From Anaerolineae bacterium (GTDB taxonomy: Bacteria > Chloroflexota > Anaerolineae > Anaerolineales > Anaerolineaceae): a stretch of DNA of 64,000 bases. Of the stretch, positions 54,130 through 63,342 are shown piece after piece. Each line of letters begins with the position of its first letter. Position 1 is the stretch's first letter. The stretch covers positions 104,377 to 168,376 of the forward strand of contig JABLXC010000005.1 of NCBI GenBank assembly GCA_013178185.1. The letters are read 5' to 3'. The position numbers were made by a program, and so were the translations under genes. The notes beneath the pieces are model-generated. The model saw only the letters and a program-made list of their open reading frames with translations. It did no database searches and was not told the origin of the DNA.

Positions 54130-56718
54130 ATGGAAACCGAAACACCCGCTTCGTTCGGAGAATGGATCAAATCGCGCCGCAAAGCGCTCGACTTGACCCA
54201 GGAGGAATTGTCGGTGCGCGCGGGCTGTTCCGTCTTTGCCCTGCGCAAAATCGAATCAGGGGAACGCCGACCCTCCAAACAACTCGCCGCGCTGCTCGCC
54301 GACGCCCTTCAAATTTCAGATGACGACAAACCCACCTTCATCCGCGTCGCGCGCGGGGATTTGGCCCTTGGACGCTTGCGCACCTCTCAACCCGACTCAC
54401 GCCTCGCCTCTTTCCCAATCAAACTTGCTTCTCACCATCTGCCATTGCCCTCTTCCCCACTTCTGGGACGCGACCCCGAACTCGCGTCTATGGAAAGAAT
54501 CTTCAACGATCCGCAATGCCGCCTGCTGACGCTGACAGGCGTCGGTGGCATTGGTAAGACACGGCTTGCGATTGAGTTCGCCTCCCGCCAGCGCGGCAGG
54601 TTTCCCGACGGAGTCTACTTCGTCCCGTTGGTTTCGGCCAATGCGGCAGAATCAATCGTCCCTGCGGTTGCCGAAGCGTTGAAGTTTTCGTTTTCGGGTC
54701 CCGCCGATTTGAAGGAGCAGTTGATCGGGCACATGTCCAGCGCGATGAAGCAATCCGCGCTGCTCGTGCTGGATAATCTCGAACATCTCATCGCGCAGTC
54801 TGCGGAAGCGGTGGAGTTGGTGTCCGAATTCCTCGAGCGAATTCCGTCCCTGAAAATTTTGGCGACCTCGCGCGAACGCCTGAACCTGCACGGCGAATGG
54901 ACCTACGAACTGCACGGACTCCCCGTGCCGCCAGTCGAGTTTGCGGACAGGCTGGACGACTACAGCGCAGCGGTGTTGTTCCTACAGAGGGCGCGGCACA
55001 TCCAGCCCAATTTTGAAGTCGGCGAAGCGGAGCGGCTCGAAGTGTCACGGATTTGCCTCCTCGTCGAGGGCATCCCGCTGGCAATTGAACTCGCCGCGGC
55101 GTGGGTGGGGTTGCTCACCTGCGCGGAAATCGCGCACGAGATCGAAGCCAACGTCGATTTTCTCGCCGCCTCCATGCGCGACCTGCCCGAGCGGCATCGT
55201 TCCCTGCGCGCCTCCTTCGACCATTCCTGGAAGTTGTTATCCGACACAGAGCGCGGCACACTCAGCCGCCTCTCGATTTTTCACGGTGGCTTCGACCGCG
55301 CCGCGGCGGAAGAGGTCACGGGGGCAAGTCTGCCACTTTTGGCGTCGCTCGTCTCAAAGTCCCTCGTGAAGCGCGCCGAGGCTGGACGCTACAGCCTGCA
55401 TGAGGCAATCCGTCAATTCGCCTTTTCTCACCTCGAAGAGGACGAGTCCTGCTGTCACCAGACCTGCGACCGTCACTGCGAACACTATCTCGCCTTTGCC
55501 GCCAACCACGAATCGAAATTGAAAAGCGGACTTCAACAGACCGCCATGCGCGAAATAACCGCCGAGTTAGACAACCTGCGCGCCGCCTGGGAGTGGGGCA
55601 TCCAAAACAAAAAATTCGACTCACTTGGCGGGGCTGTCCGCGCCTTTGGCTGGTACTACGAAGTGTCGGGGATGATCCGTGAAGGCATCGAGCAGTTGGA
55701 ATTGCTCGTGTGCGCGTTGAATGATCAACCGCGCGACACGCACATCAACAAAGTCCTCGGCACGACCTTCGTGCAGCAGGGCTTGCTGTATTTTCGCAGT
55801 GGTCAGTTTGCCCGCGCACAGGAACTGTACGATCAAAGCATTGCCATCCTTCGTTCGGTGGATGCGCAATTTCTCCTCGCCGACGCGCTCATTTTCAGTG
55901 GCACGCTCAAACATCTGAACGGCAATTATCTCGAAGCCAAAGCGCAAATCGCCGAAGGTCTCGCGTATGCCCGCGCCTCTCACAATAATTGGTTCATCGC
56001 CTATGGAATTTACAACCTCGGTCACGTGGACAGCCTGATGGGCGAATACCAGAAAGGCTACGATCAAATGCAGGAAGGTCTCGCGCTCTTTCGCAAAGTG
56101 GGCGACCCGCATTCCATTTCGCTCGGTTTGAACTTCCTTGTGGACACGCAGATCGCGCTCAAGCGTTACGACGAAGCGAAAGAATCCATGCGCGAGAGCA
56201 TCGCCCTGTGCGAACAGACTCAAAACCGCTGGGGCATGGGCACGGCGTATCGCTACTTCGGTCTGGCAACGATGGCAGACGGTCATTATGACCAAGCGCA
56301 GGTTTGCTTCCAAAAGAGTCTCGAAATCTTCGGCGAATATTTTGAGGGCTGGGACATCGCCATCACCTTTGCCTACCTCGCCGACGCAACCCTGCTCGCA
56401 GGTGACAACGCCAAAGCCCGAACGCTCTATCTGAACTCCCTACATCACGCGCGCCGAATCAACTCCGCCCCGCTCATGCTGATGACCCTCGCAGGACTCG
56501 CCCAACTTGAAGTGCACCTCCCCGATGTCTCGGCCCGGCTCGACACAAACCCCGCGGCTGGCTGGCTGACTCTCATCCTGAATCACCCCGCCGCGACCTC
56601 GGAAACGAAAGACCGCGCCGCGCGCTTACTGGACGAACTGCGCTCCACCCACACCCTGTCACCGCCGCAACCTGCATGGACGCTGGAACAGGCAGTTGAA
56701 ACGTTGACGGGAAAATAA
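54130..56718 (+). CDS. XRE-HTH/NB-ARC/TPR transcriptional regulator (STAND)
   Basis: About 862 residues. Residues 8-65 are a Xre-type helix-turn-helix (WIKSRRKALDLTQEELSVRA). An NB-ARC ATPase follows: Walker A LLTLTGVGGIGKTRLAIEFA, Walker B LLVLDNLEHLI, then EGIPLAIELAAAWVGLLTC. The C-terminal half is TPR repeats (QGLLYFRSGQFARAQELYDQ). STAND proteins oligomerise on binding a ligand or partner and switch on transcription. Here it diverges from the 50.0-54.0 kb block and is the obvious candidate regulator. ATG 54130 has GAGGAG just upstream; ATG 54121 is an alternative. Confidence 0.88.
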   Translation: METETPASFGEWIKSRRKALDLTQEELSVRAGCSVFALRKIESGERRPSKQLAALLADALQISDDDKPTFIRVARGDLALGRLRTSQPDSRLASFPIKLASHHLPLPSSPLLGRDPELASMERIFNDPQCRLLTLTGVGGIGKTRLAIEFASRQRGRFPDGVYFVPLVSANAAESIVPAVAEALKFSFSGPADLKEQLIGHMSSAMKQSALLVLDNLEHLIAQSAEAVELVSEFLERIPSLKILATSRERLNLHGEWTYELHGLPVPPVEFADRLDDYSAAVLFLQRARHIQPNFEVGEAERLEVSRICLLVEGIPLAIELAAAWVGLLTCAEIAHEIEANVDFLAASMRDLPERHRSLRASFDHSWKLLSDTERGTLSRLSIFHGGFDRAAAEEVTGASLPLLASLVSKSLVKRAEAGRYSLHEAIRQFAFSHLEEDESCCHQTCDRHCEHYLAFAANHESKLKSGLQQTAMREITAELDNLRAAWEWGIQNKKFDSLGGAVRAFGWYYEVSGMIREGIEQLELLVCALNDQPRDTHINKVLGTTFVQQGLLYFRSGQFARAQELYDQSIAILRSVDAQFLLADALIFSGTLKHLNGNYLEAKAQIAEGLAYARASHNNWFIAYGIYNLGHVDSLMGEYQKGYDQMQEGLALFRKVGDPHSISLGLNFLVDTQIALKRYDEAKESMRESIALCEQTQNRWGMGTAYRYFGLATMADGHYDQAQVCFQKSLEIFGEYFEGWDIAITFAYLADATLLAGDNAKARTLYLNSLHHARRINSAPLMLMTLAGLAQLEVHLPDVSARLDTNPAAGWLTLILNHPAATSETKDRAARLLDELRSTHTLSPPQPAWTLEQAVETLTGK

Positions 56719-56811
56719 CCGCGCCAAAAACGTTCGAGCAAACAAACACATGACCTGCCAGTATCGGATTTCCACAACCGCAAGCGGATCGGCCAACGGG
56801 GTACATCTCTG

Positions 56812-56916
56812 GTATACGGCTATAAGTTCCGATCGGTGATTTCCGGGACGCGGTAACCCGTTCATTTCGACGAACAAGGGAGCGCCTTCCATTTCTGTTC
56901 TGAAGGCGCTTTTTTA
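56812..56916 (+). repeat. Structured dispersed repeat, copy 2
   Basis: The second copy of the repeat seen at 49513-49611, direct orientation, about 94 bases after the stop of the STAND regulator. It shares TATAAGTTCCGA and GCGGTAACCCGTT and ends in AGCGCC (56881-56886) paired with GGCGCT (56905-56910) plus a T run, so it could work as a terminator. The loop begins TTCCATTTCTGTT, the inverse complement of copy 1's loop. The rest of the 56719-57047 gap shows nothing else clear. Confidence 0.75.
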
Positions 56917-57047
56917 TTCAATTGTTAATTCCGGGGATTAGTATTCGCATCAAAGGACAAGTCGAACTTTTCTTCGTTTGGATAAGGGTAAAAATAATTT
57001 ATAGAGATAAAATCAGGTTATGCTTATCATAAATTGAGGAGAATATC

Positions 57048-57908
57048 ATGAACAGGCAGGACTTTACCACCATATTCTTACCTGACGGGCGGAAGCTGGC
57101 ATATGCCGAGTATGGGGACCCCGAGGGCGTGCCGGTATTTTTCTTCCACGGCTTTCCCGGCTCCCGCTACGATGGAGAATACAGCGGGCAGATTGCTGCA
57201 GAAATGGGCATTCGCCTGATCGCGCCGGACCGGCCCGGCATGGGCCATTCGGACTTCCAGCCGAACCGGCGTTTGTTGGATTGGCCTGCGGATGTTTGCA
57301 ACCTGGCTGATACCCTGAAGCTGGACATGTTTGGCGTCCTCGGCTATTCGGGCGGCGGTCCCCATGCCCTGGCCTGCGCTGTTCGCATTCCTGAACGGCT
57401 GAAAACGACAGGCGTGATTGCCGGTGTAAGCCCGGTGACCGAACCGGGTGCACTGGATGGGATGTTGCGAAATAATGTTCAAATCTTTACGCTTTCCCGT
57501 CAGGTTCCCTGGTTGCTCAATCTGATTTATCGATGGAATAATACGGCGAACGGCGAAAAACTGATGCGGGCTGGAATGGCGCAGATGGCAAAACCGGATC
57601 AGACAGTGATGCAGAATCCGGAAGTTCTGCGTGGGATGGCTAAGGATTATAAAGAGGCCTTCCGCCAAAGCCCGCGCGGCGTGGTCCATGAAGGGGGTTT
57701 GTTTGCCAGCGATTGGGGCTTCAAATTATCTGAGATCCAGGCCATGGTTTATCTCTGGCAGGGCAAAGAAGATACGAATGTCCCGTTAGCAATGGGGCGG
57801 TATCAGGCCAGTCACCTGCCTAATTGCATTGCGAAATACTTCGCAGGTGAAGGGCATATCTCGATCATTACCCATTGCATCCGAGAGATCCTGGCTGTAT
57901 ATGTATAA
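57048..57908 (+). CDS. Alpha/beta hydrolase
   Basis: A 286-residue alpha/beta-hydrolase-fold enzyme. The oxyanion region is PVFFFHGFPGSRYDGEYSG, the early acidic strand is RLIAPDRPGMGHSDFQP, the nucleophile elbow is GVLGYSGGGPHALACAV, and the final His is in FAGEGHISIITH, with the acidic partner near QGKEDTNVPL. It hydrolyses an ester or related bond; substrate unknown. It is a single gene between the second structured repeat and a stretch of decayed DNA. Confidence 0.9.
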   Translation: MNRQDFTTIFLPDGRKLAYAEYGDPEGVPVFFFHGFPGSRYDGEYSGQIAAEMGIRLIAPDRPGMGHSDFQPNRRLLDWPADVCNLADTLKLDMFGVLGYSGGGPHALACAVRIPERLKTTGVIAGVSPVTEPGALDGMLRNNVQIFTLSRQVPWLLNLIYRWNNTANGEKLMRAGMAQMAKPDQTVMQNPEVLRGMAKDYKEAFRQSPRGVVHEGGLFASDWGFKLSEIQAMVYLWQGKEDTNVPLAMGRYQASHLPNCIAKYFAGEGHISIITHCIREILAVYV

Positions 57909-58153
57909 GGGGCAGGGAATTTCCGCCTTGTGATAGCGCTCAACGCATGCTACAGCGATCCAGTAGGAGCAGCCTCTTGGTACTTGATGGTTGGTCTTCG
58001 CCTTATTTTTGCTCCGCAAGCTAAAATTAGCGAACCCGATGTGCGGGTTGTGCAATATGATGAACCTGATGGGTCTATTTGCAAAAAGGCAGCCGATCTT
58101 TAACAAATGATCCCTAGGTGATAGATTCAGCGAGCGTCTTATCGTCAAACGCT

Positions 58154-58270
58154 TCACCGGTGGTAGGATAGATACACCAGCAGATCGCCGACCTGAACGG
58201 GTGCATCAGGATCCTGGGACCAGGGAATCCACCAGTATTGGTACGGCGCATTGTGCACCATCACATACCA
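58154..58270 (-). pseudogene. Possible C-terminal gene remnant
   Basis: A short minus-strand frame reads LWYVMVHNAPYQYWWIPWSQ then DPDAPVQVGDLLVYLSYHR and stops at 58154. The amino acid pattern looks protein-like but there is no start and the frame upstream is broken. I do not recognise it. The rest of the gap from 57909 to 58547 shows no gene. Confidence 0.25.
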
Positions 58271-58547
58271 AAGCGTTTTTTAATGTGCCGTACCAAAACC
58301 TGAAATAGCATTGAGGTAATTGGTCCTTTTCCGTGGATGTCAAATGCCAAAATCGCTTAAAGCAGGGGTGACTTGACCCGAATATTGCTGCAGGCAAGTG
58401 CCGCCATAAAATAAAGTTTTCGATAAACCGGGTGATTGTAAAGATAATCCAGGGTATATACCTGCAGAAATTCCTTGAGAATTCCCCGTTTGATTTCATT
58501 GGGCCATAATAGGTCTTTTTGTGACAGGACATTTTACGTCAACTGGA

Positions 58548-58826
58548 TTAACATCGCCGTACGGTTTTTCTCAGGTTTTTTAAAATTTGGTCCAACTTTT
58601 TGCTGCTGCTGATCTCCACGAAGGTTGAAAATTCAATCTGGTCATTTTCTGAGAAGTCTTCAAGGCTGAGACGAAGATCTTCTGCCTGGTTCTCCTCCAT
58701 CCAGGCAGAAAGCCGCGGAGTAGAGGCCGCATATTTCTGGATGGCCGCTTGAAAGCCATTTTCGGCAGCATTCCAATCAGCTGAATTAAAGATCGCCCGG
58801 ATGTCAGCGGACACTTCGCCTCGCAT
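58548..58826 (-). pseudogene. IS256-family (mutator) transposase remnant
   Basis: The frame VSADIRAIFNSADWNAAENG, then FQAAIQKYAASTPRLSAWME followed by EN, closely resembles the region of IS256-type transposases that reads DIRAIFNA...AxxLLxxxxxKY...PRLxxWLEEN. After that the text diverges, consistent with a frameshift, and both the catalytic N-terminal part and the C-terminus are missing. It is a non-functional relic, placed in a stretch with other broken elements. Confidence 0.6.
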
Positions 58827-59361
58827 CGACTGACGTGGGAAATGCGCCCCGGCGTTTTATGGCAGGTGAAACTGGCAACACCGCCAGGGGACGCTGCCCT
58901 AATAACAGAAAGAATGTTACACCTACCAAACGTAAAAACTTATCGATGTTGATAGGTTATTTGCATTTAGCCGTACATATTATGGAAAAAATCGAGAAAA
59001 TTTTCAGCACCCTTGTGAAATCTTTTTGAATAAATCCTTCCACTCAGACGCACAGAAAGAGAGAAGATGGGTCTTCGCTCAATTAGTATCAGCCCCAACA
59101 TTGGTCTTTATGTACTCGATTTCAGGATTCAGGGTCATAACCTTTTGATCGCAGGACTGAATCCCCTCCCGCCACTTATATTAGCAAAAAGGTCAAGTTC
59201 CAATACTTAGCAACACCACCAAGAAGTAGCTTTTAGGTTTTAATCACCCAAGGGGGAAATTCCACCTTCCTAATGGGGGATCTTCGCTGGATCCTTGCCC
59301 TTCCCGAAAGATAGGCACAAGCCTCAATTCATTACCCAATAACCTAGCTCTCAAATATATA
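58827..59361. other. Gene-poor stretch
   Basis: No convincing gene, RNA or repeat is seen. A 64-codon plus-strand frame at 58835 is low in protein-like signal. The stretch is AT-rich and follows the IS256 relic, so it is probably decaying mobile DNA. Confidence 0.4.
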
Positions 59362-59420
59362 TTGACAATCGTTATATCGCATGGCAATATACTGATACAC
59401 CATATATCGCAAATCGTTAT
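59362..59420 (+). promoter_or_regulatory. Candidate PadR-controlled promoter
   Basis: TTGACA (59362-59367) and CAATAT (59385-59390) with a 17-base spacer. The sequence AATCGTTAT occurs twice, just after the -35 box and again near 59412-59420, before the gene start. These could be half-sites for the PadR repressor encoded downstream. Confidence 0.45.
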
Positions 59421-59434
59421 AAGGAAAGAACAAC

Positions 59435-59740
59435 TTGCCAACTGACAAAGATATTAACAAATACCTACCCTTGACTGAGGCGACCTGTTACATCCTACTT
59501 GCTTTGATTGAACCACTTCATGGATATGGCGTGATGCAGAAGATTGAGCAGCTGAGCGAAACCAATGTAAAGGTCAGGCCAGGAACACTTTATAGGGCTT
59601 TCTAGACGCTCGAAAAAGACGGCTTGATTCTCAAAGTTAGTGAAGAAGAACTACATAAACCCTACACCCTGACCTTTAAAGGTAAATCCATACTGCAAGA
59701 ACATCTGCGCAGGGTGGAAATCCTAACTAGAAATTCATAG
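59435..59740 (+). pseudogene. PadR-family regulator with an in-frame TAG
   Basis: From a TTG at 59435 (AAGGAAAG 6 bases upstream) the frame encodes a 101-codon PadR regulator: LTEATCYILLALIEPLHGYG, VMQKIEQLSETNVKVRPGTL, YRAF, then an amber codon at 59603-59605, then TLEKDGLILKVSEEELHKPY and TLTFKGKSILQEHLRRVE. Normal PadR proteins have a residue such as Ser or Gln at that site. Only one base change is needed. Its pairing with a DUF2812 gene is the usual one for this repressor, 22 bases downstream. Confidence 0.75.
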
Positions 59741-59762
59741 TTGTTGAAAGGAGAGTAATCAA

Positions 59763-60290
59763 ATGGAAAACCAAACTATTCGCAAGTTTAAATTGTTCTT
59801 TGCCTGGAATGACGACAAGGAAGAGGCTTGGCTGAGCCAGATGGCGCGTGAAGGTTGGCACTTGCAGTCCCTAGGTTTTCCCGGCTCATACACATTTACA
59901 GCTGGTAAACCGCGCAATGATGTCTACCGTCTTGACTACATCATTGATCGCAAGAATTACCAGAATTATCTCCAACTGTTCCAAGATTCAGGCTGGGAGC
60001 ACGTTGGAGAAATGGGCAACTGGCAGTACTTCAGAACCCGCCAACAGGGCAGCCAGATGCCGGAAATATACACGGATAAAGCTTCCAATACCCAAAAATA
60101 TGCCCTTATAATGTTACCTTTGATCGTTTTCCTCCCCATCTTTGTTTGGATGATCACGCGGCCAATTTCGCTGGAAAGCAGATTCTATGATTTTTATTCC
60201 ACCGCCAAGTTGGCAATGAGTCTTATCATGATGCTGTATGTCTATGCAATGGTCAGACTCCTGGTACGTATCAACCGCCTGAAGAAATAA
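59763..60290 (+). CDS. DUF2812 family membrane protein
   Basis: A 175-residue protein. The N-terminal soluble half matches DUF2812: KFKLFFAWNDDKEEAWLSQM, AREGWHLQSLGFPGSYTF, VYRLDYIIDRKNYQNYLQLF and QDSGWEHVGEMGNWQYF. Two membrane segments follow in the C-terminal half. DUF2812 genes usually follow PadR repressors, as here, and form a PadR-sensed membrane unit of unknown role. The protein itself is intact although its regulator has an amber stop. Confidence 0.88.
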   Translation: MENQTIRKFKLFFAWNDDKEEAWLSQMAREGWHLQSLGFPGSYTFTAGKPRNDVYRLDYIIDRKNYQNYLQLFQDSGWEHVGEMGNWQYFRTRQQGSQMPEIYTDKASNTQKYALIMLPLIVFLPIFVWMITRPISLESRFYDFYSTAKLAMSLIMMLYVYAMVRLLVRINRLKK

Positions 60291-60780
60291 CACAATAATG
60301 ACCTAAATCGAGATTGATTAAAAAGTATAAATTCCTAATAGACTGTCATCGAGGGTACGGCGAAAGATGCTCAATTATTGCTCTGGAAATCCTTCGCCTT
60401 CAAAGGTTTCTGAAAATTTTCCTTATTTTGAATTGATGTTGTTGCAGTCATATCGAATCAGAGATACTCTTTCGGGTGTCTCTGTTATTGATTAATAAGA
60501 CCTCTTCTTGGGTGGGTTTTTCATCCCAACTTTCCCATTTTGTAGCTGCTGAAAGGAATACAATGGCTCACAAATATGCACTAATTCCAAGGGGATTTTT
60601 GTGTATAATGTTTTTGGATTTCGCTGCTATTGATTATTTTTAATCGAAATCGCAGTTTGACCTAATTCAAAAAGCTGGCTATACGACGCCACTGTAGTAT
60701 TCAATAACCCACGTAATTAACAGATAAGTGTAGTAACCAATTCTTAAGGTGTCTTTGGCTCGCCCGGAAAGGAAAATGCC
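60291..60780. other. Non-coding stretch
   Basis: No gene is seen. A TATAAT at 60604-60609 could be the -10 box for the CPBP gene but lacks a good -35. A small inverted repeat, GATTTCG with CGAAATC, lies near 60617-60652. Nothing else is clear. Confidence 0.4.
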
Positions 60781-61650
60781 ATGTCGACGATAAAACCGTT
60801 TATCCTACGCCATCCTGTATTTTTCTACTTTTTTATTACGTTTGCTCTCTCATGGGGTGGTGTGTTCATTCTTGGTCGTCCGTATGGCATGCCAGCGCAT
60901 CCGGATCAATCTGCTAAGGTCTGGCCGATTGTATTCATGCCTTTTTTCCTCGGTCCCGTTATCGGAAGCCTTTTGATGACCGGTATTATTTCGGGGCGTG
61001 CTGGTTTTCGCTCCATGAGAGCTCGATTGTTCAAATGGCGGGTGGGTTTCCGCTGGTATGCGGTAGCCCTCTTTATCGCTCCTCTCGTTGTAGGCGTAGT
61101 AGCCATACTTCTTTCTTTGATCTCCAAGGAATTTCTGCCCATCATCGCCACTGCAGAGGATAAGGTCGGAACAATCGTGAGAGGTATCTTGATCGGCCTA
61201 CTCTTTGGCGGTCTACTTGAGGAATTAGGTTGGACTGGTTTTGCGGTTCCCACGGTTCGGCAGCTTCACGGTGTGTTTTCAACCGGCCTTATAGTGGGTT
61301 TTCTACATGGTTTGTGGCATTTGTTGCCCACTTACTGGGCAACTGGCGATTCCTCCGGAGTACTCTCACTGACCAACTTCATCCCGCCACTATTCTTTTA
61401 CGCTGGTGTCCTTCCGGCTTACCGGATCCTTATGGTCTGGGCTTATGACCATACCGAAAGTTTACTCTTGTGTATACTTATGCACGCAAGTCTTACCGCC
61501 AGTGCTCCGTGGATACTCTTACCGGCGACAACAGGCATATCCCTAGTGATCTATTACCTCATAATAACTGTCGTGTTGTGGGCTGTAGTCGGATGGGTCG
61601 TCTTTTCAAAGCGCGTGCATACTGCAAGTCCAATTGGTCATATTATCTAG
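60781..61650 (+). CDS. CPBP family intramembrane protease-like protein
   Basis: A 289-residue polytopic protein of the CPBP family. Motif 1 is LLEELGWTGFAVPTVRQLHG; motif 2 is GLIVGFLHGLWHLLPTYWA; a later segment LLLCILMHASLTASAPW completes the pattern. Motif 1 has Thr (GWTG) where the other copy at 51.4 kb has Arg (GWRG), so activity may differ. It has about eight membrane segments. AGGAAAATGCC precedes the ATG. It is the last intact gene before the IS1-like remnant. Confidence 0.87.
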   Translation: MSTIKPFILRHPVFFYFFITFALSWGGVFILGRPYGMPAHPDQSAKVWPIVFMPFFLGPVIGSLLMTGIISGRAGFRSMRARLFKWRVGFRWYAVALFIAPLVVGVVAILLSLISKEFLPIIATAEDKVGTIVRGILIGLLFGGLLEELGWTGFAVPTVRQLHGVFSTGLIVGFLHGLWHLLPTYWATGDSSGVLSLTNFIPPLFFYAGVLPAYRILMVWAYDHTESLLLCILMHASLTASAPWILLPATTGISLVIYYLIITVVLWAVVGWVVFSKRVHTASPIGHII

Positions 61651-61675
61651 ATCTCACGATCAACCTGTATCTATA

Positions 61676-62133
61676 GGAAGTGGCTATAGAACTGGGCTAA
61701 AAAATAGGGATATGCACCCATGTCCTCGCTGTTTTAGAACAACCCGGCAAAACAAAGCCGGAAAATCAGAAAGTGGTTCACAACTCATCCGCTGCATGCA
61801 TTGTCAGTGCAAGTACACGCCTGAACCGAAACAACATGGTTATACGGTTGAAATACGCAAGCAGGCGATGCAGTTATACGTGGACGGGATGAGCCTGCGG
61901 CGGATCGCCCGCCATCTCGGATTGCATCATCACACGGTCTCGCCATGGATCCAAGCGCAAGCAGAGTAAATGCCCGATCCACCGACACCCGAACAAGTCA
62001 ACGAAGCAGAGGTGGACGAGATATTCACCTTCAGCGGGGACAAAAAAACCGAATCTTCATCATCACGACCGTAGATCGCTTCACCCGCTGCTATCTGATC
62101 TTCAAAGTAGTCTGGCAGCGGCCAAAGAGATGA
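61676..62133 (+). mobile_element. IS1-like element remnant (left part, inactive)
   Basis: The left inverted repeat, GGAAGTGGCTATAGAACTGG, matches that of the intact copy at 47773. The InsA frame starts MHPCPRCFRTTRQNKAGKSE, continues through SLRRIARHLGLHHHTV, and is broken by TAA at 61967-61969. The seven-A slippery run is still present at 62042-62048. The InsB frame continues only to RPKR near 62133, where similarity stops. The right half, with the catalytic core, is gone. The remnant joins directly onto the 3' end of the polymerase-like gene. Confidence 0.82.
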
Positions 62134-62966
62134 GCCTCCTCTGGGCGGTAGATGATGTGCCCGTATGAAAAGTAAGTTGTTTCCTTTTGCCAACGAACTT
62201 CACGAGTGGAGTCACGGTTGAGCGCCAGCGGCAAGCCGGTATTTTTGCACTGATCCAGTAAAAATGGGATCAGCCAGCTATCCCCCCACTCGGTGACCAG
62301 GATATCAGGGTCGTATGTCCGCAGCAGCTCATCAAGCTGGCGGATGTAGATCGAAGGATCATCCAGCCGCAAACTCCTCTTGAAACGATCCGAAGACAGA
62401 AGCAGCGAGTCTGGATCTGCTTTCGTCGGGTCGGTATTGGGATAAATTTCCATGATCCTGAGCGGCGGCATTTCAGGATTTATATCCCAGCGGGAATTTA
62501 GCGCCTGAAGGTCAATCAATTGGTTTGTTTCATCTATGATGAAATCGCACAGGGCAAGAGGAAAGGTAGCAAATTGAGCACAGTGCCTGACCTGAATCGG
62601 GAGATCGGCATCATAGTAGGTTATGTTTGGGTAGCGTTCGAGCAGCATGTGGAATAAATTGGCTTGATCACTGGGAGATTGAACCCTGATCGCCATCACA
62701 TCCACCGGGGTTGGAATGAATACATCCTGTTTCTGGTCGCGACTCAACGAGATCACTCGCGGATCGTGTTGGATTTCACGCCAGATTTTACGCAGGGTGG
62801 CAAAGTCCCCGGCAACATAAAACGTGACGGGAAAAAACTGGCGCACGGCAAGGCGCAGATCGTCCTCCCAGGTGATGATCCATAGAACGATCCCCTGGTT
62901 TGGATCAGGGTACAGATCAAGCAGCCATCCCTTAATTCTGGTCACATCATTCTTCGAAGGGCACAT
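62091..62966 (-). pseudogene. Family-B DNA polymerase-like N-terminal half, truncated by an IS1 remnant
   Basis: Up to about residue 282 the sequence reads as the N-terminal and exonuclease-like region of a family-B polymerase: VLWIITWEDDLRLAVRQFFP, MPPLRIMEIYPNTDPT at the Exo I site, and LLRTYDPDILVTEWGDSWLI at the Exo II site. Exo I lacks the usual DxE and Exo II lacks NxxxFD, so proofreading is probably lost. After HLFGR the frame runs into IS DNA and stops, so the polymerase domain is missing. A GTG at 62945 is an alternative start just past the upstream stop. Assignment is by pattern memory. Confidence 0.62.
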
Positions 62967-63339
62967 ACTCAGGTTCGTCTGGATCCTGGTCGTCCTTGAA
63001 CTTAACAGGTAGATTGCCGGTTTGAAGGTTCTCCTCTTCCAAGAGCTGATCCAGCAAGGTAATCAGTTCAGAAGGTGACGAAACCGTCACCTCCTGGGGA
63101 ATGGTATTGGATTGAAGGGACTTTAGTTGCTTATAGATCTCGATGACCATCGAAATCAAGAACGCATCCATCGGATAGATGTTGCTGGCAAACGAAGCTT
63201 CTGCCAAATGCAAACGGGATAGGACTAAGAGCTCTTTCAAGAGTTCCTGGTCGCTCTTACGCAGCGCACGTTTGTAGCGTTCAAGCGCTGCTTTCTCCGC
63301 CAGCCACGTCTGAGTGATCGAACTGATTGTGCGTCCCAT
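62947..63339 (-). CDS. Small helical acidic protein of the RecA-like/PolB cassette
   Basis: A 130-residue protein, mostly helical (AEKAALERYKRALRKSDQEL, LKELLVLSRLHLAEASFASN) with a very acidic C-terminus (KDDQDPDEPEYVPFEE). No family is recognised. It lies between the RecA-like gene (3-base gap upstream) and the polymerase-like gene (which it overlaps), so it is likely a partner in the same complex, for example a bridging or loading subunit. That role is inference. Confidence 0.68.
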   Translation of the reverse strand: MGRTISSITQTWLAEKAALERYKRALRKSDQELLKELLVLSRLHLAEASFASNIYPMDAFLISMVIEIYKQLKSLQSNTIPQEVTVSSPSELITLLDQLLEEENLQTGNLPVKFKDDQDPDEPEYVPFEE

Positions 63340-63342
63340 AAG

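Noticed and set aside
58835..59029. A 64-codon plus-strand frame
   Set aside because: No ribosome site, no recognisable motif, and it lies in decaying DNA next to a transposase relic.
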